Shown here one piece after another: positions 1 through 7,702 of a stretch of 64,000 nt of DNA. The stretch is from MTP4 sp052056915 (GTDB taxonomy: Archaea; Halobacteriota; Methanosarcinia; Methanosarcinales; Methanosarcinaceae), in assembly GCF_052056915.1 (NCBI RefSeq), contig NZ_CP195119.1:3906001-3970000 (forward strand). The letters run 5' to 3'. The position numbers and the translations under genes are program-made. Below the pieces are notes generated by a model. The model was not told the origin of the DNA. It saw only the letters and a program-made list of their open reading frames with translations, and did no database searches. The first letter of the stretch is position 1. Each line of letters begins with the position of its first letter.

Positions 1-9
1 AAGACTCCT

Positions 10-66
10 TTTTTATTTTTTTTCTGTGTCGGCCTGTTGCGTGCACTTTCCCGGAACAACCGTAAT
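10..66. repeat. Dispersed repeat, copy A
   Basis: A T-rich run is followed by a CTGTG..GGCC core and then TGCGTGCACTTTCCCGGAAC. The same arrangement recurs at 488-548 (copy B) and 1591-1652 (copy C), all on the plus strand. No coding potential or terminal inverted repeats were seen, so it could be a non-autonomous element or the conserved end of a larger decayed element. Confidence 0.55.
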
Positions 67-159
67 TTCTAAAAGAAACCGAAATGAGCCCTCACATCAT
101 TTTGTTGTGAAGTTTCTTGAAAATCCAAAACTGGATTTGTAGGATGCTTGTTGAGTACC

Positions 160-199
160 GGGACTCTCACCGGGCGCCGAAGGCGGCCGGCTTTTCCAG
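160..199 (-). repeat. Dispersed hairpin element (minus-strand copy)
   Basis: Read on the minus strand it runs GAAAAGCCGG, stem, CTTCGG loop region, then CCGGTGAGAGT and CCGGTACTC. The stem is bases 170-178 pairing with 182-190, with one mismatch. The same flanks with different paired stems occur at 351-393 and 28441-28484. The function is unknown. Confidence 0.55.
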
Positions 200-345
200 A
201 AGTAAATTGAATAATAGAATGGAAAGTAAAAACGCCAGCGTAAATTAATGAAGAAAATATCACTGTACATGATTACATCTTTATGTGTCAGCTCTCAATT
301 CAAAAAACTTACATGTGCTTTCTATTTTAACTTCTTTTTAATTTC

Positions 346-395
346 AGTCAGGGAAAGGCCGGCCTTCGGCCGGTGAGTACTCCGGTACTCGATAA
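346..395 (+). repeat. Dispersed hairpin element (plus-strand copy)
   Basis: Bases 359-364 pair perfectly with 368-373 around a TTC loop, followed by GGTGAGTACTCCGGTACTC. The upstream flank CAGTCAGGGAAAGGCC is also found, inverted, beside the hairpin at 19068-19086. The stretch 263-696 otherwise shows no convincing gene. Confidence 0.55.
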
Positions 396-487
396 AAGCG
401 GATCAAAATACCTGGCTTTGATACCTTTAATTCTACGATTAGACTCCGGTGCTTTTTCTAATAGTTCGGCGTCTGATTTTAAAATCT

Positions 488-548
488 TATTTTTTATTTT
501 TTGGCTGTGGCGGCCCACCACGTGCACTTTCCCGGAATTGCCGGAGTT
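488..548. repeat. Dispersed repeat, copy B
   Basis: Same T-rich run plus GGCTGTGGCGGCCC and CGTGCACTTTCCCGGAA core as copies A and C. It lies 150 bases upstream of the STAS-like gene. Confidence 0.55.
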
Positions 549-696
549 ATACTTCAAAGCTATCAGAAACCCTATCTCCTTTTTTATTCCAGAACAGATA
601 CAAAGAAGGGTATATGGTTTTATTATGAAGATGGTATAATTATCTTTCAAAAACCAGAATAACTCTAATGCAGGTTAGCTTTTCAAGGGAAATATC

Positions 697-1056
697 ATGA
701 TTGATATCGTGAAAATCCGTGTAGCAGATTCTGTAGGAAGTGGTTTTTGTGTTGCTTCCGGGGATGGACAAAGAATACACGAGAAGATTGATGAAGCCTT
801 CCACATAAATAAAAAAGTGAAACTCTCATTCTTAGAAGTAACCGATCTTACCGCTGCCTTCCTTAACGCAGCTATCGGACAGTTATACGGGAAATTTTCG
901 GAAGAGTTTATTCATGCGAATCTTTCTGTTGAGGATCTTTCAAAAGAGGACCTTATTTTACTCAAGAAGGTCGTTGACCGTGCAAAAGGCTATTTCAAAA
1001 ACCCTGAACCTTACAGGCTGGCAGTTCAGGATGTTATTGGGGAGAATGATGAATAA
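697..1056 (+). CDS. STAS-like (DUF4325) protein, orphan
   Basis: A 119-residue protein with the look of the STAS-like DUF4325 family. There is an N-terminal beta-rich stretch, then a helix and loop around residues 45-75 (LSFLEVTDLTAAFLNAAIG) that matches the family's conserved segment. Proteins of this family are small cytoplasmic domains often encoded beside a histidine-kinase-type ATPase or within defence and mobile islands, and are thought to act in anti-sigma-like or partner-switch regulation. Here no ATPase partner is adjacent. The gene runs convergently into an hsdM relic, with 14 bases between their stop codons. The ATG at 697 follows an AAGGGA ribosome binding site. It is probably a leftover of a degraded island. 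Family call moderately sure; role inferred. Confidence 0.6.
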   Translation: MIDIVKIRVADSVGSGFCVASGDGQRIHEKIDEAFHINKKVKLSFLEVTDLTAAFLNAAIGQLYGKFSEEFIHANLSVEDLSKEDLILLKKVVDRAKGYFKNPEPYRLAVQDVIGENDE

Positions 1057-1070
1057 GCAATCCATCATAT

Positions 1071-1525
1071 CTACTTCAACATCCCCTTCAATTCTCCAAC
1101 ATTCTCCAGAATCCGCCCTTCAATCTCCTCGATCTTCCGAATAATCACTTCCGGCTTCTCATACTCCACTTCTTCATACTCGATCTCTTTGTACCTGGAG
1201 ATTGAAAGATCATAATTATTCGCCGTTATCTCCTCCGCAGGCACATAGAAACACTTCCCCTTCCTGTCCCCGGGATTTTCTTCTCTCCTCCTCCGGAAGC
1301 TCTCGATGATATCCGGAATATCCCCTTTCATGTCTGTCGGAGTCCGCTTATCGTCCAGGGAATACCCATCGGCTTCCATGTCGTAGAACCAGACCTTTTC
1401 CGTGCTCCCGCCTCTGGTGAAGATTAGGACCGCCGTGGAAACTCCAGCATAAGGCTTGAAGACCCCGGACGGCATTGAGACGATTCCTTCGAGCTGGCAG
1501 GTCTCAAGCAGCAGCACCCTAGTTC
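1071..1525 (-). pseudogene. hsdM: Type I restriction-modification methylase (HsdM) C-terminal relic 1
   Basis: The minus-strand frame encodes the C-terminal part of a HsdM N6-adenine methylase. It has the segment QLEGIVSMPSGVFKPYAGV followed by VWFYDMEADGYSLDDKR and then GDIPDIIESF, all typical of HsdM after the catalytic NPPF motif. The catalytic core and N-terminus are missing, and upstream of about 1525 the frame enters repeat-like sequence, so the gene is 5'-truncated. No hsdR or hsdS is present in the window. Bases 1350-1519 are repeated almost exactly at 1671-1840, in the second relic. Family assignment is strong; non-functionality follows from the missing core. Confidence 0.8.
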
Positions 1526-1590
1526 CTCTTCGGGAGCACGGTGTCCGTTTCGCTACGCTCAAGCGGACTGAAAACATTATTTTCAAAACC

Positions 1591-1652
1591 TATTTTTTAT
1601 TTTTTGGCTGTGCTGGCCCGCTGCGTGAACTAAACCGGAACAACCTGAATCT
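1591..1652. repeat. Dispersed repeat, copy C
   Basis: Same core as copies A and B (TTTTTTATTTTTTGGCTGTG, GGCCCGCTGCGTG, then CCGGAACAACC). It sits exactly between the two hsdM relics, so it either inserted there or marks the recombination junction. Confidence 0.55.
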
Positions 1653-1666
1653 TCAGCTCACAACTC

Positions 1667-1890
1667 CTTCATCGTCCAGGGAATACCCATCGGCTTCCAT
1701 GTCGTAGAACCAGACCTTTTCCGTGCTTCCGCCTCTGGTGAAGACCAGGACCGCCGTTGAAACTCCCGCATAGGGCTTGAAGACCCCGGACGGCATTGAG
1801 ACGATTCCTTCAAGCTGGCAGGTCTCAAGCAGCAGCATCCGCAGGTTTTTGTGGGCGGTCGAGCTTCCGAAGAGGACTCCGTCATGCATC
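1667..1890 (-). pseudogene. hsdM: HsdM internal relic 2
   Basis: This second minus-strand fragment of a type I methylase encodes DGVLFGSSTAHKNLRMLLLE, then the same QLEGIVSMPSGV...GYSLDD segment as relic 1, and is cut off at about 1667. It extends about 17 residues further toward the N-terminus than relic 1, so the two overlap rather than complement each other. The overlapping DNA (1671-1840 against 1350-1519) differs at scattered positions, which argues for two diverged hsdM copies or an old duplication rather than an assembly artefact. Confidence 0.75.
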
Positions 1891-2048
1891 CATGTTTATC
1901 GTGTCCATCTATGGTTTTTCACTGGAAATTCATTGACCTATGGACCAATTTCATAAATCTGGGTTTGTGAATGTACTTTGGAATCACAGTATTAGCATTT
2001 ATTTTGGAAAATGAAGTTTTACGATCATTTTTCTGAAGTTTTGGTTAC

Positions 2049-5000
2049 TTATCTGAATATGTCATCAAGTTTCCAAATGAGTTTAAGTGCTTCTGGTGAC
2101 CCCGATTTTGCAAAAATATCTAACAATTCTAGCAAATCTTTTGTAGAATCTTCATTTCTTATTTCGAATCTGTGATCTGCAAGAATAGTTTCTACTAGCC
2201 CTACAACATCTTTAATAGCTATTCTGTCAAGATTATAATTTGCAGCTTCACTTGACATAGCAACTTTTGTAGCGAGTTTCAATACGCCCTTTGGATCATA
2301 TCTAAGAACACAATTAAGCAATTGCATAAAATAATGGGCTGTACTAGCCATCATTATATTTTCTTTTTCTGATGTATTTATTAACACATGGTCAAGTAAT
2401 GGTTTTATATTTATATAAAAAATTTCTTTCTGTTTGTCAGACAGTGATTTTTCCTTTTTATTCCGCTTATTATTGGATGTATCAACAGCAAAATAGAGTC
2501 TTACTACTATCTCATCTATGATTTCATACATATCTTTTAATTTAGACTGAGTGTTTTCGTCCTTTTCAGAAATGTTTATTAATTCTCTTATTCCTCTTTT
2601 TACAGAATCAACTGTTTCTAACAAATAATTTATCGATCTTTTTGAAATTTCAGAATTGTCTGTTGAACTAAATGTTTGTGGTTTTACATAGGAAGTAATC
2701 GTATCAAAAGTGGCTCTTCTAAGTGGTACTGAATTCTTTATCGGCTCCTTTATGAGTCCATAATAAGTTTCTATAGCCCACTTATTTTCCCTTACTAATG
2801 CTAGCCATATTATCAAGGGAACAGTTTTTTCCATCAGATTACTATCTTGGTCTGCTAAGCTGATTCTATTGAGAAGTTTTTCAAGGACCTCAGTCGTTTT
2901 ATTTTCTTCTGTTTTAACCACATTATAAAGGCTGTGGCACATAGACTGTAAAACTAGTTGGTTATTTTCATTATCCACTATGTTTTCGGTTAACTTCCAG
3001 AATTCGTCGGGGGCATTATCATAAATTCTGAAAAGTTCCCTTCCAATTAGGAATCGAACAGATGGAACCTTATCATTAGTTAGATCTTTAATTGCTTTTA
3101 ATATTTCCTCGTCACGCTTAACTGCAGCTAACCTTGGAAGTCCTTGGGCGGCTTCTGTTCGTGGATATGGTGACCAACAGGGATAATTAAATTCAGAATC
3201 ATACTTTGGATTTGGTTCTGGATGTGTATTTCTAGAGCATGTTAAGAGTATTTCACGGCAAAAATCAAAAATATATTCTGAATTTTTTGTATTTTTAGCC
3301 ATGATTTTTGCACATGAAGCGAGTTTTGTCCATGCCGAATTCAAAACGTCTTCGTGAGCGTCAGATATTTCCTCAAGTAAAGTAGATAGTTGCTTAATGT
3401 CAAAATAAACTAATTCGATATCTTCTTTTTTTGGGGTTTTATTTTGCCATTCTGATATGAAATTATTTAATTTAGGAAAACAATTTCTTATTTTTTCGTT
3501 ACTTGTATTTGATAAATCTACGCCCTGCTCTTCAAACCAATCATCTTCAGAACGTTTTCTTGAATATGATTTAAATTCACATAATGGTTTATTTTCTGGA
3601 ATTTCATTACATTTTTTTATGTAATCAAGAATTTTTTTCCCCTCTTCTGTTTTTATTAATTCACGAGGTATTCTTGTTAATAAACGGTTTCTATCTTCTT
3701 CTAAATACTTACGATATAAATCATCTATTTCATCATTTGGAATATTCAATATACTTTCTTCAATTTGTTGAAGCTGTCTAGCTTTAAATTCTGTGGCTGC
3801 AGTCTGTAAGAATTCTCCAAATTCGTAAGTAGTATCATCATCTATTTGGACAGGTCTGGCAACACAGAGATCAAATATTAATGGAGCAAAGATTGTGGGA
3901 TTTCGAGTAGCAGTTTTCAAAAGTGATTTCCAAAAAAACGCCACACGAGCATTATCTCTCAGTAAATCAATTATAGTCTCTAGCTCTGAATAATTTGTTT
4001 GTGAAAGTGATTTTTCGTAAATGAATTCAAACAGTGTTTCTGCCATCTTAGTTGGTTCACCACGTCGAGACCCGCCATTATCCCACCAAATATGGCTACA
4101 ATCAGGAATATAATACGCTGATTTCCCTTTGAATTGGAATTTTTTAGAAATCTCTTCAAGTTTTTCTTCTTTATGATAAGGAAGTACATGTTTATCAATG
4201 ATAAAGCAGTTCAAGCATTTAATCACAGTTTCCACAGCTAATAATGGCTTTGATTCAAGGAAATTGGGAAAATGTTCTATAAGCTGATGGTGACACATTT
4301 CAAAGTCTTGAGAACGTGTACTAGAAAGAGGCACAACAGGAGTGCCAAAATATGTAGGTTCCTTACTGTTTTCCTCGTGAGCTAATACTGTCAAATAAAT
4401 CTCTGCTGTGAAAGTTGGGTCATAATATGTGATTCCTTCAATACTGTCAATTAATCTGAAAATGTAATTTATTGGAAAATTCTCTTCATTGATCAAATCT
4501 AGTACTTTTTTCAATAGATTTCTTGATTCTTGTGGGTTTGTACCAAATGTCTCTGCTACCAAGAATGTAGCCCAATTTCCACCAAGATTATTTATCCACT
4601 GGTTTGGATCACTTTCTCTTTCTTTCCAAACCCACTGAAGAAGACGTCTACTTATATTTCCACAAAGTTGAAAAACTACGTTTTTTTCTTCTTTTTCTGT
4701 TCGTCTAAGAATTTCTGACGTTAATATAGCTAAGTCCCAGGCAAATTCATTGTCTAAATGATCAACAATTTTATCCAGAAACTGCACCCATAGTTGATCT
4801 CTTTGGACATTCAAAGTGCGCAGTGCTTGTAGAAGGTATAGTATAGCTTTATTTGAATAGTGTTTTTCTTTTATAAGTGTGTCAACTAGAGGAATAAGTT
4901 GTTCTAACTCACGAGCTTCGTTTGCGATTACTGCTGTGGGTAAGAACCTTGAAAACAGGCGTAATTGAATATTCTCATTTGGCAAAATATACCAAAAAGC

Positions 5001-6068
5001 TTCCCAAAATAACTTCGGATCGGAATACCAAATTCTGGTAAAGTAATAAATTAAGCTCGGACGAAGGAATAAAGGTCTTGAAGGATCTTCTTCAATAAAC
5101 TCAGTAAATCTCTCCGGTGAATCTTCCATTAATAGAACGCTCACCGCATAGTCAAACAATATATTATGTGCAAATACAACCCTTTGGCCAGTGGTTGAAG
5201 CATTTACTAAAACCTCTGAACTTAAAAGTAAATTCCAAGAAATATCAACAGGGTAAAAATCAGCTTTGCGTACAGATAAAGAGCGTCCTTCTACCATTTT
5301 TTGTGTTACTTGTGTAAGTAACATTTGTCTATTTTCACCGATAGTCCCATCCGTTACATTTCGTTTCCAAAATAGACCTAATAGTTGAACTTCTGAACTT
5401 ATTGAACTTAACTCTGATATGTTTTGATTTCTTTCAAATAGTTTCTCTAAAATCCAAAGGTTAAAAGGATATCTAAGAAGTTCTTTAAAATCAGGAGAGA
5501 ATATCTCAAATGAATCTGCAGGGTAAGAGATTGTTTCTAAAGCTTCAAGTATTTCATCATCTGTTAGTTTGGGAACTACAAAATGTCTGCAATGAATCTC
5601 TTCAGTTGCTGATTTTTTATTAGAATCGGGAAAAAGGTCAAGTAATTCTTCTGATTTTTTAGCGTCATAAGTTCTGACACTAACAATTACATTCCAAAAT
5701 CCGTTCAAATTTCTAGTTGCTCGACGAATTAAGTTCATAAATACTCTTTGAGTTCTCTCGGAGCGAGCAGCATCAAAGGCATCGATTAGCAAGAGTCCCG
5801 TAGATTCAGGTTTATCCTTATTTTTGCTTCTCAGAAATTCAATAATATCAATATTAATGCCTATTTCCTTCTTAAGGTCTGATTCATTTTCAACCCCAAG
5901 CTTATCTACCGGCAAATAAAGAAATGGTAATTTCTGTTCACTCAATCGTGTTGCAAATTTTTTAATTATGTATGTCTTTCCAATGCCAGGTGAACCTACT
6001 ACGATACCATTTCCTGAATAAGAAAATTCAGAAAATTTATTTAGTAGACTTTCACGTTGGATTTGCAT
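2049..6068 (-). CDS. STAND-like P-loop NTPase, 1339 aa, partner of SIR2 protein
   Basis: A large cytoplasmic ATPase. A Walker A motif GSPGIGKT lies at residues 25-32, a Walker B LLLIDAFD at 92-99, and a sensor-like strand VIVSVRTYD at 127-135, all within the first ~330 residues. The remaining ~1000 residues look like a long alpha-helical repeat solenoid (HEAT/TPR-like by eye) rich in Leu, Glu, Lys and Asn. This layout, an N-terminal signalling ATPase plus a long helical sensor, is that of STAND/NACHT-type defence proteins. It starts 2 bases after the SIR2 stop codon, with its GGAGC ribosome binding site inside the last codons of the SIR2 gene, so the two are translationally linked. Both are much more AT-rich than the neighbouring ppsA, a sign of transfer. 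No nuclease or protease domain was recognised in it. The NTPase assignment is strong; a phage-sensing role is inferred. Confidence 0.75.
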   Translation of the reverse strand: MQIQRESLLNKFSEFSYSGNGIVVGSPGIGKTYIIKKFATRLSEQKLPFLYLPVDKLGVENESDLKKEIGINIDIIEFLRSKNKDKPESTGLLLIDAFDAARSERTQRVFMNLIRRATRNLNGFWNVIVSVRTYDAKKSEELLDLFPDSNKKSATEEIHCRHFVVPKLTDDEILEALETISYPADSFEIFSPDFKELLRYPFNLWILEKLFERNQNISELSSISSEVQLLGLFWKRNVTDGTIGENRQMLLTQVTQKMVEGRSLSVRKADFYPVDISWNLLLSSEVLVNASTTGQRVVFAHNILFDYAVSVLLMEDSPERFTEFIEEDPSRPLFLRPSLIYYFTRIWYSDPKLFWEAFWYILPNENIQLRLFSRFLPTAVIANEARELEQLIPLVDTLIKEKHYSNKAILYLLQALRTLNVQRDQLWVQFLDKIVDHLDNEFAWDLAILTSEILRRTEKEEKNVVFQLCGNISRRLLQWVWKERESDPNQWINNLGGNWATFLVAETFGTNPQESRNLLKKVLDLINEENFPINYIFRLIDSIEGITYYDPTFTAEIYLTVLAHEENSKEPTYFGTPVVPLSSTRSQDFEMCHHQLIEHFPNFLESKPLLAVETVIKCLNCFIIDKHVLPYHKEEKLEEISKKFQFKGKSAYYIPDCSHIWWDNGGSRRGEPTKMAETLFEFIYEKSLSQTNYSELETIIDLLRDNARVAFFWKSLLKTATRNPTIFAPLIFDLCVARPVQIDDDTTYEFGEFLQTAATEFKARQLQQIEESILNIPNDEIDDLYRKYLEEDRNRLLTRIPRELIKTEEGKKILDYIKKCNEIPENKPLCEFKSYSRKRSEDDWFEEQGVDLSNTSNEKIRNCFPKLNNFISEWQNKTPKKEDIELVYFDIKQLSTLLEEISDAHEDVLNSAWTKLASCAKIMAKNTKNSEYIFDFCREILLTCSRNTHPEPNPKYDSEFNYPCWSPYPRTEAAQGLPRLAAVKRDEEILKAIKDLTNDKVPSVRFLIGRELFRIYDNAPDEFWKLTENIVDNENNQLVLQSMCHSLYNVVKTEENKTTEVLEKLLNRISLADQDSNLMEKTVPLIIWLALVRENKWAIETYYGLIKEPIKNSVPLRRATFDTITSYVKPQTFSSTDNSEISKRSINYLLETVDSVKRGIRELINISEKDENTQSKLKDMYEIIDEIVVRLYFAVDTSNNKRNKKEKSLSDKQKEIFYINIKPLLDHVLINTSEKENIMMASTAHYFMQLLNCVLRYDPKGVLKLATKVAMSSEAANYNLDRIAIKDVVGLVETILADHRFEIRNEDSTKDLLELLDIFAKSGSPEALKLIWKLDDIFR

Positions 6069-6070
6069 TT

Positions 6071-7168
6071 TTAAAGCTCCAGCATTTTTTTGTTTATTTC
6101 ATCGAGGTTGATGGAATCAACTTGTGAAACTTTCGAATTGAATTGATTTGAATCATTCCCCGTAGAAGAGTCTTGAAATATGTCCACCACTGTTGATAGT
6201 TCTTCATTATCATGGTATTGGATTTCATCATGAGAATCCGAATTATTTTCAATTAAATGTTCTATCTCAAATATTAAATTTTGAAGACCACGATGATCAC
6301 AATTATGTGGGTAAAACAATGGAAAAACTCCCGCCAATTTAAGATTTTTTAATTTATCTTCTTCGTTGTCTTCATTAGATATTATTGCATAATGAATAGG
6401 GTCAGAATCAATATCAAAATCTTTCTTAACTATTTTTAGCATATTCATGAAAAACTCGTCACTCATGCTGAAACCTATAAAAACGAGAGGATGCGTTGCA
6501 AGCAATGACCAAATTACCTTACGATGGAATGTATGTAGTATTTGATCGTGTTCCACCTGTTGCCCATCTGGTTTTATTTCACCATAAGCTGTTAAATAAT
6601 CATTTTTTGTTAAAATTATTTTTCTGGGATTCTCGAAGTATCCATGAAGATGTAAAATGGATTTTCGTACTTTACTTTTTGAAATAGATCGTAAAAAGTC
6701 CAAAACTTTATACTGATGGTCACGAGAGCATAAGTCTATTGATTCACACCAACCATAATTATCATATGCTGCCAACTCTAAAACATTATCATAATTGGTA
6801 GTGACTATACCTGAGAATCCTAACTTAAAAAGAGATTGATGAAATTTATCATAACCTTTTCCTTTTGGTTCAAATGTATTTTTTAGAAAGTTGTGATATA
6901 TTTTTATTTTCCCTTCACATTCAAGTTGATTTTTAATTTTGCCAGCATGTGTTAGAGGATTTTCATTCTGATTATATTGCAGTGAAGGGGTCAATTTATT
7001 TAGTTCCTCAATTAATTTATACCATCCCGGGTAACCAACGATTCTACTGCTTCCTGCACCAACCATTAATATTGGGTTATCATTTTGTAATATAGATGTT
7101 AATCTCTCTAAGGGATCAATATCTATTTTTTGAGCCTCAGCCTCAGTTATAAATCTACTTCCATCCAC
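6071..7168 (-). CDS. SIR2-family (SIR2_2) protein, probable NAD-consuming defence effector
   Basis: A 365-residue protein. An NAD-binding loop GAGSS lies at residues 37-41, TTNYD at 123-127 (Asn125, the usual catalytic Asn), HLHG at 173-176 (candidate catalytic His), and GFSMSD further on. These are hallmarks of bacterial and archaeal SIR2-like defence domains that hydrolyse NAD+ rather than deacetylate. The zinc-finger cysteines of true sirtuins are not seen. The last ~60 residues are acidic and Ser/Asn-rich, probably a flexible tail. It is the first gene of a two-gene operon with the giant NTPase. The start is GTG at 7168, with GAGATGA upstream. The key residues look intact, so an active NADase is plausible. 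Substrate and trigger are not shown by sequence. Confidence 0.8.
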   Translation of the reverse strand: MDGSRFITEAEAQKIDIDPLERLTSILQNDNPILMVGAGSSRIVGYPGWYKLIEELNKLTPSLQYNQNENPLTHAGKIKNQLECEGKIKIYHNFLKNTFEPKGKGYDKFHQSLFKLGFSGIVTTNYDNVLELAAYDNYGWCESIDLCSRDHQYKVLDFLRSISKSKVRKSILHLHGYFENPRKIILTKNDYLTAYGEIKPDGQQVEHDQILHTFHRKVIWSLLATHPLVFIGFSMSDEFFMNMLKIVKKDFDIDSDPIHYAIISNEDNEEDKLKNLKLAGVFPLFYPHNCDHRGLQNLIFEIEHLIENNSDSHDEIQYHDNEELSTVVDIFQDSSTGNDSNQFNSKVSQVDSINLDEINKKMLEL

Positions 7169-7208
7169 ATTTTCATCTCATATGCTGAACTGTCTAATAG
7201 TTCTAAAT

Positions 7209-7224
7209 TATTAATACATTTATA
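7209..7224 (-). promoter_or_regulatory. Candidate TATA box of the SIR2-NTPase operon
   Basis: On the minus strand AACTATAAATGTATTA lies about 45 bases before the SIR2 start codon, in an AT-rich stretch. That is a plausible archaeal TATA box with a short leader. Position and composition only. Confidence 0.35.
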
Positions 7225-7702
7225 GTTATCTCCTAGTAAATAACACATACAACTTAATTACATATTTTTAATCATATGATTTTAAGTGTTTTATCCCAAA
7301 AAGACATGGCTTTTTAAATTTAATATATCTGTGTTTCTCTTGTGTAGCCTGCTATTGAATTGTTTATATAAATGGTCAATGATTTTGGATGTGCGAAATC
7401 ATTTAGGATACAACAAACCTCCCTTTCCTATTCCTCCCGCTGAAATATTATATTCAACTCAAAGGAAGTGTAGACTTCTGTACAACTAATTCTTTAAGAT
7501 TAAGATCGACGAAAAGATGAATCATAATGAATAAAAAACCGCGCACACAGACTCGTGCAGAAACTTTACACATTCACATTTCTTCCGAATATTCCTTTAA
7601 TAATTTCTCTCCTCCTTCCTTCTCCCCACTCTCCACTCCCCCCTCTCAACGCATAAATAAAATCAAGTCCATATTATAATTTCAAAGCACGGGGAAGGGA
7701 AT
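7225..7702. other. Divergent intergenic region upstream of ppsA
   Basis: AT-rich spacer between the divergent SIR2 operon and ppsA. A pyrimidine-rich run (7604-7650) is followed by CATAAATAAAA near 7652, a possible ppsA TATA element about 40 bases before the gene. No gene is convincing here. Confidence 0.4.

Noticed and set aside
373..639. Plus-strand 88-codon frame
   Set aside because: It spans a hairpin element and dispersed repeat B and has unprotein-like composition.
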